DNA of 7,297 nt, taken from NCBI GenBank assembly GCA_027025255.1, contig JALVRC010000017.1, forward strand, positions 1 to 7,297, read 5' to 3'. Both the position numbers and the translations under genes were made by a program. A model generated the notes under the pieces. That model was not told the origin of the DNA and did no database searches. It saw only the letters and a program-made list of their open reading frames with translations. The first letter of the stretch is position 1. Each line of letters opens with the position of its first letter. This DNA is from Caldifarciminota bacterium. Its GTDB lineage: Bacteria > Hydrothermota > Tepidihabitantia > B3-TA06 > JALVRC01. Positions 1 to 7,088 of this stretch are shown one piece after another.

Positions 1-129
1 AAAAAAGAGAGAAAAAAAGTTGAAAAGGAGATAGAAACCGTAAGAAAAACATTGAAAAAGATGGCAAATAAAGTAAAAGAGAAGGCTATTTCTTTTATAC
101 ATGAGAGGTTAAAAGCAACATGGGAGTAG
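1..129 (+). CDS. V/A-type ATPase peripheral stalk subunit H (G-like), 3' end only
   Basis: The last 42 codons of a gene that begins before the window and ends at TAG 127-129. The visible peptide is a very charged helix, with 12 lysines and many glutamates in 42 residues. It ends in an amphipathic stretch (AISFIHERLKATWE) and contains no proline or glycine, as expected for a long coiled coil. In A/V-type ATPases a short coiled-coil subunit (AhaH, called G or F in some bacteria) pairs with subunit E to form the peripheral stalk, and its gene usually lies just upstream of subunit I. That is the position seen here, and a stalk partner, subunit E, is encoded further down. The assignment rests on position and composition, because the fragment is too short and low in complexity to identify alone. 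It overlaps the start of subunit I by 10 bases, which suggests coupled translation. Confidence 0.6.
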   Translation, partial: KKERKKVEKEIETVRKTLKKMANKVKEKAISFIHERLKATWE

Positions 130-2273
130 CAAAGGTTAAGAAGGTCTTAATCGCTTTTTCTAAAAAATATAAAGAAAAGATATTTTCTATTTTGCAAAAA
201 GAGGGAGTATTGCATATAGAGAAAATGAATGTTGCCTCTCCTGAGGAGGAGCATAAAACTCCGATTACTGAGGCCTATAACTATCTAAAAGCCTATGAAG
301 ATAAAAAAGGATTTAAATTACAGAAGCCTGTTATAAGTATAGAAGACTTATATAATAGAGTAAAGAAGCTTGATTTTAGAGCTTTCTCAAAAGAAGTAAA
401 TAGTAAAATAGAACGACTAAAGTCTCTTAATGCTGAAGAGAAAAGCCTTCTGGAAAGAAGACAGCATATATTACCCTTTAAAACTTTGTCGTTGTCTTTT
501 GATAATATTTCTTATAAGTATATTGTAGCATCTCTTGGTGAGGAACATTATAAAAAGATTAAAGATAGGTATAATAATAAACCAGTTGTTATTGAACTTA
601 TAAATACAATTGAAAAGAACAAATATTTTGTAGCTATAGGAAATGATAGTATCATACATGAGATAAGTGAAGAAGTAAAAAATTTCGGAAATACTTATTC
701 AATAGATAAGAATATTCCAGTAGCATTGGAGATTAAAAGTATAGATAATAGGCTGAAAGAAATTGAGAAAGAAACGTATGATATAGAAAAGCAATTAAAA
801 GTCGCTTCAAAACGTCTGAAAGAACTTGAAATCGCGCTTGATTATCTGGAGGTTGAAAGGGTAAAGAAACAAACGATGGAGATGATACTATCTACAGATA
901 CGACAGGGATTATTTTTGGTTGGATTAAAGAAATTGATACTGAAAAGCTTGACAGGAGTCTAAGTGATATAAATGGAGTTTATATCGAGTACAAAACCCC
1001 TGAGAAAAAAGACAATCCTCCCGTAGCATTAAATAACAGAAAAATCTTTAAGCCTTTTGAGATGATTCTAAATCTTTACGGAACACCTATGCCAGAAGAA
1101 ATTGATCCAACACCACTTCTAACACCATTTTTTGTTATATTTTTTGGTCTTTGTCTTACTGATGCCGGATATGGTGTTCTTATGACGCTTTCTTTAGTTT
1201 TGGTATTATTCCTTTTAAAAAGAAAAGATGCTATTATTTACGTACTTTTACTGGGAAGTATAGCTACCATATTTGCTGGGGCTATAACCGGTGGGTGGTT
1301 TGGAGATATGCCGGACAGATTGGGATTTGGTTGGTTTAGAAAAGAATTTATACTTTTTGATCCAATGACTAATCCCATGCCATTTTTCTATTTGTCTCTT
1401 GCAATTGGTTATATTCAGATGCTTTTTGGAATACTTGTAGAAGTATACGATTCTTTGCGTCATAAGAATTTTGCTACGGCCATTTTTGAGAATCTTACAT
1501 GGTTTGTATTGCTTTTTCTTATCCCTGTTTACGCAATATGGGGTGAAAAACTTTCTACTTCATCAAGGCTTTTAATAATTCTTTTAATGCTTGTTTCAGT
1601 TGTAACTATTTTTACACTTTCAAATAGAGAAAGTGATAGCCCTTTATGGGTTTCAGTGACAGTGTGGTTATTTTTTACGTTTTTTATGATTGCTTTAACA
1701 AATAATATGTGGCATATTCCTGATATTGTTGTTAGGATTGTTTTAAGCGTAATCCCATTATTCTTTATTGTTTCAGGATTTATAACATCAGAGAACAAGA
1801 AAACTCTTCTTATTACAGGTCTTATAGGTATGGGAATTATTATCCTATGGAATATAAATATACTTCCCATAGGTCTTCTTTTTCTGGCTTTTATTTTACC
1901 ACTTTCTGCTTTCAAAGGATGGATTGGTCGTCTTTCCTGGGGATTATACAATTTATATGGAGCCACATCTTATCTTGGAGTTGTTCTGTCGTATATCAGA
2001 CTTATGGCTCTGGGAATGGTAACAGGTGGTATAGCCCTTGCCATTAACACGATAGCCTGGAAAGTATTGGCAGTACCATACGTAGGAATAATTCTGGCTT
2101 TTATAATTCTTGTTATAGGGCATTTGTATAATATTGCCATAAGTGCCCTTGGGGCTTTTGTTCATACCTTAAGACTGCAGTATGTAGAATTCTTTCCAAG
2201 ATTCTTTACTGGTGGAGGAAGAAGGTTTGTACCTTTTAGAATAAATACAAAATATTTTGATATAAGGAGGTAA
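120..2273 (+). CDS. ntpI: V/A-type ATP synthase/ATPase subunit I (stator a-subunit homologue)
   Basis: A 717-residue membrane stator subunit. It provides the ion half-channels beside the rotor ring and anchors the peripheral stalks. The N-terminal half (about 1-330) is soluble and charged, with a coiled coil near 204-252. The C-terminal half is strongly hydrophobic, with roughly seven or eight membrane spans. Family hallmarks are the DPTPLLTPFF segment at 329-338, FFGLCLTDAGYG at 341-352, SYIRLMALG at 624-632 with the essential arginine R627, and FVHTLRLQYVEFF at 680-692 with the second conserved arginine R685. A glycine-rich GGG and a conserved PF lie near the end. R627 corresponds to the arginine (R735 in yeast Vph1) that acts on the rotor glutamate. 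The length is slightly above the usual 620-680. The start MGVAKVKKV is typical of the family, and GAGAGG at 103-108 gives a moderate ribosome binding site. It overlaps the H gene by 10 bases; subunit K starts four bases after its stop. Confidence 0.95.
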   Translation: MGVAKVKKVLIAFSKKYKEKIFSILQKEGVLHIEKMNVASPEEEHKTPITEAYNYLKAYEDKKGFKLQKPVISIEDLYNRVKKLDFRAFSKEVNSKIERLKSLNAEEKSLLERRQHILPFKTLSLSFDNISYKYIVASLGEEHYKKIKDRYNNKPVVIELINTIEKNKYFVAIGNDSIIHEISEEVKNFGNTYSIDKNIPVALEIKSIDNRLKEIEKETYDIEKQLKVASKRLKELEIALDYLEVERVKKQTMEMILSTDTTGIIFGWIKEIDTEKLDRSLSDINGVYIEYKTPEKKDNPPVALNNRKIFKPFEMILNLYGTPMPEEIDPTPLLTPFFVIFFGLCLTDAGYGVLMTLSLVLVLFLLKRKDAIIYVLLLGSIATIFAGAITGGWFGDMPDRLGFGWFRKEFILFDPMTNPMPFFYLSLAIGYIQMLFGILVEVYDSLRHKNFATAIFENLTWFVLLFLIPVYAIWGEKLSTSSRLLIILLMLVSVVTIFTLSNRESDSPLWVSVTVWLFFTFFMIALTNNMWHIPDIVVRIVLSVIPLFFIVSGFITSENKKTLLITGLIGMGIIILWNINILPIGLLFLAFILPLSAFKGWIGRLSWGLYNLYGATSYLGVVLSYIRLMALGMVTGGIALAINTIAWKVLAVPYVGIILAFIILVIGHLYNIAISALGAFVHTLRLQYVEFFPRFFTGGGRRFVPFRINTKYFDIRR
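2264..2270 (+). promoter_or_regulatory. Strong ribosome binding site for subunit K
   Basis: AAGGAGG lies seven bases before the ATG at 2278 and is the strongest Shine-Dalgarno sequence in the window. It is made from the last codons of subunit I (ATA AGG AGG, followed by TAA). The c-ring subunit is needed in many copies per complex, so a strong site here fits a demand for extra translation. That purpose is inference; the site itself is seen directly. Confidence 0.85.
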
Positions 2274-2277
2274 ATAT

Positions 2278-2808
2278 ATGTACATTTTGAATAGTATTGG
2301 ATTGATGCTAATTCAACAGACAGCAGCAACTGGTGTATGGGATTGGGGTTTGGTGCTTGCTATAGCAGGTGCAGTAGCTGCAGCACTTTTTGCTGGTATT
2401 GGTTCAGCTATAGGAATAGGACTTGCAGCTCAGGTTGCAGATGGTGTATTGAGTGAAGACCCAGATAAATTTGGTTCCCTGTTCTTACTGGTAGTTCTTC
2501 CCGGGACTCAGGGCTTTTATGGATTTTTGATTGCATTTTTGATAATAATGAATACAAATCTTCTTGGCGGTGCACCTAAGGCTTTGAATTTTGGGCAGGG
2601 TTTAGGATATTTTCTTGCTGGTTTACCCATTGCTTTTACAGGGCTTTTATCTGCAATTTGGCAGGGAAAAACTTGTGCAGCAGGGGTGGAGATGGTTGCC
2701 AAGAGGCCGTCTGATTCTATGAAAGCAGTTATCTATGGAGCAATGGTAGAGACATATGCTGTGCTTGGTCTTTTAACATCTTTGTTTATTCTTTTTGGAA
2801 TTAAATAA
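2278..2808 (+). CDS. ntpK: V/A-type ATPase subunit K (rotor-ring proteolipid, predicted Na+-binding)
   Basis: A 176-residue membrane protein with two fused helical hairpins (four spans, about 22-50, 66-92, 108-140 and 148-175), as in the V-type 16-kDa proteolipid. It forms the rotating ring that carries ions past subunit I. It aligns well with Enterococcus hirae NtpK as I remember that protein: the first hairpin carries LPGTQG at 74-79, the second carries WQGK at 128-131, and the last helix has MVETYAVLG at 156-164. E158 is the ion-binding carboxylate (E139 in E. hirae). The first hairpin has Q78 where a carboxylate would sit, so there is one carboxylate per four helices. L74, T77, Q78, Q129 and E158 match the known Na+ ligands L61, T64, Q65, Q110 and E139. 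The N terminus is about 13 residues longer than in E. hirae and hydrophobic. The strong site at 2264-2270 supports the start at 2278 over M10. Its stop overlaps the next start (TAATG). Confidence 0.96.
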   Translation: MYILNSIGLMLIQQTAATGVWDWGLVLAIAGAVAAALFAGIGSAIGIGLAAQVADGVLSEDPDKFGSLFLLVVLPGTQGFYGFLIAFLIIMNTNLLGGAPKALNFGQGLGYFLAGLPIAFTGLLSAIWQGKTCAAGVEMVAKRPSDSMKAVIYGAMVETYAVLGLLTSLFILFGIK

Positions 2809-3341
2809 TGGGACTTAAAGAATTATTAGAGGAAATAGATAAGAAAGGAGAAGAGGACAGAGAACTTTTAAAAAAGAAATACTCTGAGGAGATGGAGAAG
2901 ATTACAACAGAATGGGAAGATAGATTGAAACAATTTAGAGAAAAGCTGGAAAAAGAATACGCAAAAAAAGAAGAGATTGGACGTAGAAGAATTAATTCGA
3001 GAATACATCTTGTAAAATCAAGAGAAATTTCCAAAGAAAAATCAACTTTGCTTAAAGAGATTATTGAAGAGGCTATAGAAAAATTTCTTAAAAGTAAAGA
3101 ATATCTTTCTTCTTTAAAGAAAAAGATTGAAGAGTATAAAGGAGATATATTGATTGGTGAAAAGGATGTAGAGTTTTTGAAAAAAGAACATAAATCTTCA
3201 TTTAATCGGGGTAATTTTCCTCATGGCTTTGTCGTGCGAGTAAAAGATAAAGAGATAAACTATACCTTTGATGTGATAGTTAAGCTCCTTTACGAAGAAT
3301 TTAAGACATACATTGCGCAATATTTAGTTTATGAAGAGTAG
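2808..3341 (+). CDS. ntpE: V/A-type ATPase peripheral stalk subunit E
   Basis: A 177-residue cytoplasmic protein. Residues 1 to about 110 are a highly charged Lys/Glu-rich helix expected to form a coiled coil with subunit H. The C-terminal 65 residues form a small mixed domain. This domain includes GDILIGEKD and ends in KDKEINYTFDVIVKLL, followed by an amphipathic helix. That matches the usual end of subunit E, where an aspartate or asparagine-Thr-Phe segment precedes a final helix capping the catalytic head. The protein is slightly shorter than the common 185-205 residues. The two-domain layout and its place directly after subunit K support the assignment more than any single motif. Its ATG shares one base with the K stop codon (TAATG), with only a weak GGA upstream, so re-initiation by ribosomes finishing K is likely. 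Its own end overlaps the next gene by 11 bases. Confidence 0.85.
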   Translation: MGLKELLEEIDKKGEEDRELLKKKYSEEMEKITTEWEDRLKQFREKLEKEYAKKEEIGRRRINSRIHLVKSREISKEKSTLLKEIIEEAIEKFLKSKEYLSSLKKKIEEYKGDILIGEKDVEFLKKEHKSSFNRGNFPHGFVVRVKDKEINYTFDVIVKLLYEEFKTYIAQYLVYEE

Positions 3342-6300
3342 TTTTAGGCCTGTACCATCAAGAGCGGATTTCCCTGAGATTGAGAAGAAGGTAATTAGTT
3401 TCTGGAAAGAAAATAATATATTTGAAAAGAGTCTTAAAAAAAGGGAGAAAAGTAAAGAATTTGTTTTTTATGATGGTCCTCCTTTTGCTACTGGTCTTCC
3501 CCACTATGGCCATCTACTTGCAAGCATTCTTAAGGATATAATTCCAAGATATTGGACAATGAAGGGATATTACGTAAAAAGGGTTTTTGGATGGGATACT
3601 CATGGTTTGCCTGTTGAATATGAAATGGAAAGAGAGTTGAATTTACACTCGAAAAAGGAGATAGAAAACTATGGAGTTGGCAAATTTAATGAAGCCTGTA
3701 GGTCTATTGTTTTAAGATATACAAAAGATTGGGAAAAGGTTATTGAGAGAATAGGAAGATGGGTTGATTTTGAAAATGGATACAGGACAATGGACAAGTC
3801 ATTTATGGAGACTATATGGTGGGTTTTTGCAGAGATTTACAAAAAAGGTTTGATATATGAGGGATTCAAGATTATGCCATATTGTCCTCGCTGTGCTACA
3901 CCACTGTCCAATTTTGAGGTTAATCTTGGATATAGAGATACTGAAGATCCTTCAATAACAGTAAAATTTAAGCTAAAGGACGAAAGAAATACATTTTTTC
4001 TTGTATGGACAACGACTCCATGGACATTACCCTCCAATCTTGCTTTAGCTGTCGGAGAAAATATTGATTATGTAAAAGTAAAGGATGGGGAAGAGTTTTA
4101 CATATTGTCAGAAGCCCGTCTGTCAGCTTATTATAAAGAAGAAAGCGACTATGAAATAGTTGAGAGATTTAAAGGTATAGATTTAGTAGGTAAGCTATAC
4201 GAGCCAATCTTTTTATATGTAAAAGAACCAGAAGAGAATGCATTTAAGGTGTATACAGGAGATTTTGTTTCTACAGAGGAGGGGACAGGTATTGTACATA
4301 TTGCTCCTGCCTTTGGAGAAGACGATTTTAAGTTAGGAGAGAGATTTAAAATAGGAATATTTAATCCTGTTGATGATGAAGGTAAATTTACAGAAGAGGT
4401 TTCTGACTTTGCCAATATGTATGTAAAGGATGCTGATAAGGATATTATTAAAGAACTTAAAAACAGGGGTATACTTGTACACAGAGCTCAGATAAAACAT
4501 TCATATCCATTTTGTTATAGATGCGATACTCCTCTTATCTACAAAGCTATTTCTTCGTGGTTTGTTAAGGTATCAGATATCAAAGAAAAAATGATAGATA
4601 ACAATGAACATATTCATTGGGTCCCAGAGCATATAAAGAATGGTAGATTCGGTAAATGGCTTGAGGGAGCAAGGGATTGGGCAATCTCCCGTAATAGGTA
4701 TTGGGGTACACCTTTACCTGTGTGGAAATGTAGTAAATGTGGACATATTGATGTGGTTGAAAGTGTGGAAGTTCTTAAAGGAAAGTCTGGTGTAGAGATA
4801 GATGATTTACATAAGCATTTTGTTGATGCTATTACTTATAAATGTGAAAAATGCGATGGGGAGATGAAGAGAGTTTCGGAGGTAATGGACTGTTGGTTTG
4901 AAAGCGGTTCAATGCCTTATGCTCAATTTCATTATCCTTTTGAGAACAAAGAGCACTTTCAGGATAAATTTCCTGCAGATTTTATTGCTGAGGGGTTAGA
5001 TCAAACAAGGGGTTGGTTTTATACACTGCTTGTTGTTTCTACCATACTCTTTGATAAAGAGGCCTTTAAAAACGTCATTGTTAATGGTTTGATATTGGCT
5101 GAGGATGGTAAGAAGATGAGTAAAAGACTTAAGAATTATCCTGATCCTTCTTATATACTAAATACATACGGAGCAGATGCCTTAAGAATGTATCTTATTA
5201 ATTCACCAGTTGTAAAGGCTGAAGATTTAAAGTTTAGCGAGGAAGGGCTTAAAGAAATTCTTAAAAGTGTACTTATACCTTTCTGGAATGTATATTCCTT
5301 TTTTATAATGTATGCTAATATAGATAAATGGAGCCCGGAATTTATAAAAAAGAGTGAGAATCCACTTGATAGATGGATACTCTCATTGCTTAATGAATTA
5401 TTAAAGGTTATTGAGCAGGAGATGGCTAAATATCATCTTTTTAGGGTCGTTCCAAATATAGTGGACTTTATTGATAATCTTACGAATTGGTATATTAGAA
5501 GATCTCGGAGGAGGTTCTGGAAGAGTGAAAACGATATTGATAAACAATCTGCTTATGCTACTTTATATACAGTTCTTGTTAATTTTATTAAAATTATTGC
5601 ACCGATACTACCCTTTATCAGTGAGGAAATCTATCAGAATATTGTAAGGGATAAAATAGATAGTTTTGAAGAGAGTGTTCATTTAGAGGATTTCCCAGAA
5701 CCTCATAAGGATTGGGGGGAAGATGTTAAACTCGTAGAGGATATGGATAAGATTATAGGAATTGTGATTGCTGGAAGACGTTTAAGAAATCAATTCAAGA
5801 TAAAAATTAGACAACCATTAGCAAAAATGATTGTACTTTCTCATCATCAAAGGGAACTTAAAGCAATAAAAAGATATGAATATATGGTAAAAGATGAATT
5901 GAATATAAAGGAAATTGTTTATGATACAAGATTGTCATCCTATGTAGATATTAATATAAGACCTAATTTCCCCCATTTAACTAAAAGATTTAAGAAAAAC
6001 ATGAAGAATGTTATTAATGTTATAAATAAAATAAGCGAATCCCAGTTAAATGAGATGGCAGATGGCAAGAAGATTTTTATAGATAATGAACCGATAACAT
6101 ATGATGATTTGCTTATAGAATATAAGGCAAAGGCTGACGCATTAAAACTTGCTACTTATAAAGGTTTGGCCGTACTTATTGATACTAATATAACACAGGA
6201 ATTAAAAGATGAAGGTTTTATTAGAGAACTTGTTCATAGGTTGCAGATTGCCCGTAAGGAGAAAGGGTTTGAGGTTTCTGATAGAATTAAGCTTAAAATA

Positions 6301-6456
6301 TTCGGAGATTTTAAAATAAATGACATAATTGATACTTATAGGCAGTATATAATTGATGAATTACTCGTTAAACATTTTAGTCTTGAGAATGGGAAAGAAC
6401 ATATTAAATTTGATGATAAAGAATTGAGTTTTAGTATGGAAAAGGAAAAGGTTTAA
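3331..6456 (+). CDS. ileS: Isoleucyl-tRNA synthetase, type 2 (eukaryotic-like)
   Basis: Charges tRNA-Ile with isoleucine in the cytoplasm. The 1041 residues match the family length. The class I motifs are HYGH at 58-61, inside FATGLPHYGHLLA, and KMSKR at 595-599. The editing domain (CP1) shows the threonine-rich TTTPWTLPSN at 227-236 and GTGIVHIAPAFGEDD at 318-332, with H323 and D332 as expected editing-site residues. Four CxxC pairs (C185/C188, C395/C398, C467/C470, C505/C508) suggest two structural zinc sites. WFESGSMP at 522-529 and DQTRGWFY at 557-564 belong to the catalytic core. The anticodon-binding helical domain starts near 680, and there is a long C-terminal extension. The HYGH context and KMSKR favour the IleRS2 type, generally tolerant of mupirocin. 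The start is fixed by an in-frame TAG at 3325-3327, two codons upstream. No Shine-Dalgarno is visible, and the ATG lies inside the end of subunit E. All key residues are present. Confidence 0.97.
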   Translation: MKSSFRPVPSRADFPEIEKKVISFWKENNIFEKSLKKREKSKEFVFYDGPPFATGLPHYGHLLASILKDIIPRYWTMKGYYVKRVFGWDTHGLPVEYEMERELNLHSKKEIENYGVGKFNEACRSIVLRYTKDWEKVIERIGRWVDFENGYRTMDKSFMETIWWVFAEIYKKGLIYEGFKIMPYCPRCATPLSNFEVNLGYRDTEDPSITVKFKLKDERNTFFLVWTTTPWTLPSNLALAVGENIDYVKVKDGEEFYILSEARLSAYYKEESDYEIVERFKGIDLVGKLYEPIFLYVKEPEENAFKVYTGDFVSTEEGTGIVHIAPAFGEDDFKLGERFKIGIFNPVDDEGKFTEEVSDFANMYVKDADKDIIKELKNRGILVHRAQIKHSYPFCYRCDTPLIYKAISSWFVKVSDIKEKMIDNNEHIHWVPEHIKNGRFGKWLEGARDWAISRNRYWGTPLPVWKCSKCGHIDVVESVEVLKGKSGVEIDDLHKHFVDAITYKCEKCDGEMKRVSEVMDCWFESGSMPYAQFHYPFENKEHFQDKFPADFIAEGLDQTRGWFYTLLVVSTILFDKEAFKNVIVNGLILAEDGKKMSKRLKNYPDPSYILNTYGADALRMYLINSPVVKAEDLKFSEEGLKEILKSVLIPFWNVYSFFIMYANIDKWSPEFIKKSENPLDRWILSLLNELLKVIEQEMAKYHLFRVVPNIVDFIDNLTNWYIRRSRRRFWKSENDIDKQSAYATLYTVLVNFIKIIAPILPFISEEIYQNIVRDKIDSFEESVHLEDFPEPHKDWGEDVKLVEDMDKIIGIVIAGRRLRNQFKIKIRQPLAKMIVLSHHQRELKAIKRYEYMVKDELNIKEIVYDTRLSSYVDINIRPNFPHLTKRFKKNMKNVINVINKISESQLNEMADGKKIFIDNEPITYDDLLIEYKAKADALKLATYKGLAVLIDTNITQELKDEGFIRELVHRLQIARKEKGFEVSDRIKLKIFGDFKINDIIDTYRQYIIDELLVKHFSLENGKEHIKFDDKELSFSMEKEKV
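6441..6451 (+). promoter_or_regulatory. Purine-rich ribosome binding site for the CDP-alcohol phosphotransferase
   Basis: AAAGGAAAAGG lies in the last codons of ileS. It offers two GG-containing cores, about 10 and 4 bases before the ATG at 6456. It is weaker than the AGGAGG before subunit K but clearly better than the region before ileS. The start also shares one base with the ileS stop (TAATG), so both direct binding and re-initiation are possible. Confidence 0.5.
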
Positions 6457-7088
6457 TGAGCAAGCCATATTTAAAAAAGACAGATGCCTGGAGCACTGTT
6501 TTTTTTGCAGATGTGATTGGATCACCTCTGGCTTTATTGCTTGCAAGACTTAAAATACATCCTAATGTGATAACGTTTTTTTCTATTTTTCCTCTTTTTT
6601 TTACTGTTTATTTCTGGTTGCAACATACATTCTGGGGTTTTTTCTGGGGAGCTATTTTCTGGCAGATCTCATGGATTTTTGATTGTACAGATGGTAAAGT
6701 TGCAAGAATTAACAGTACTTTCTCGGATTTTGGTGCTAAATTTGATAAGTATTTTGATAAGGTAAGGAAGATAATAGCCCTGGGCGTTATGTTGTACGGG
6801 ATTTACTTTTATACAACTCCTTTAATCTTTTATATATCTCTTGCAGGCGTTATTTTTCATTATCTTCAACATATTCTTGTTCATTATTTGTTTAAAGTAA
6901 GAGCCCGTGAGGCACCTTACGATAAAAGACTTTTTAAACGAGTCGGGGAGATTTATACAGCATATGACGAGCAGTTTCTTATGTTCTTCCTTTTCCCTTT
7001 GATTGGGTATCCTCATCTGGGTATTATTATTGCTACCTTTTTATTCTTCTTAAGAAATGTCTATTTATTTTTAAAAGAGAAAGTATGA
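6456..7088 (+). CDS. CDP-alcohol phosphatidyltransferase family membrane enzyme
   Basis: A 210-residue integral membrane enzyme that should transfer a phosphoalcohol from a CDP-linked donor to a second alcohol, releasing CMP. The full family signature D-x2-DG-x2-AR-x8-G-x3-D-x3-D is present: D76, D79, G80, A83, R84, G93, D97 and D101. The aspartates bind two metal ions and activate the acceptor. HPNVIT at 35-40 is the conserved PN-x-x-T element before the first span. About six hydrophobic segments follow (roughly 41-57, 58-75, 105-121, 122-144, 173-185 and 187-206). The charged N terminus with K7-x2-D10-x-W12 resembles family members encoded next to, or fused with, sugar- or inositol-phosphate nucleotidyltransferases. 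It is less like the phosphatidylglycerophosphate synthase PgsA. A nucleotidyltransferase follows by an ATGA overlap, so the two probably act in sequence. The substrates cannot be told from motifs; candidates include an inositol phosphate diester (DIPPS-like) or a phospholipid head group. Confidence 0.92.
   Translation: MSKPYLKKTDAWSTVFFADVIGSPLALLLARLKIHPNVITFFSIFPLFFTVYFWLQHTFWGFFWGAIFWQISWIFDCTDGKVARINSTFSDFGAKFDKYFDKVRKIIALGVMLYGIYFYTTPLIFYISLAGVIFHYLQHILVHYLFKVRAREAPYDKRLFKRVGEIYTAYDEQFLMFFLFPLIGYPHLGIIIATFLFFLRNVYLFLKEKV

Noticed and set aside
1829..1871. Inverted repeat TATGGGAA ... TTCCCATA with a 27-base loop
   Set aside because: Only eight base pairs with a long loop, inside a coding region and without a following T-run. 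Most likely chance in coding sequence.
1529..1966. 145-codon minus-strand open frame opposite subunit I
   Set aside because: It lies entirely within the strongly conserved membrane domain of subunit I. Its translation (rich in Arg, Ile, Pro and Lys) shows no recognisable domain, so it is a shadow frame in AT-rich sequence.
1847..2047. 66-codon plus-strand open frame inside subunit I
   Set aside because: It is another frame of the conserved SYIRLMALG region. The translation (Ser/Cys/Phe rich) has no family features, and the real frame is certain.
4149..4415. 88-codon minus-strand open frame opposite ileS
   Set aside because: It lies opposite the IleRS editing domain, where the plus-strand protein has the conserved GTGIVHIAPAFGEDD segment. 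The minus-strand translation is Ser/Pro/Leu low complexity.
3331..6456. IleS as an acquired mupirocin-resistance gene
   Set aside because: Base composition and codon use look like the neighbours, no mobile elements or flanking repeats are visible, and the gene overlaps both neighbours. It looks like a resident housekeeping gene.
6575..6602. Long T-rich stretch that could look like a terminator tail
   Set aside because: No GC-rich stem precedes it. The bases encode a Phe-rich membrane span of the CDP-alcohol phosphotransferase, so the composition is explained by protein sequence.
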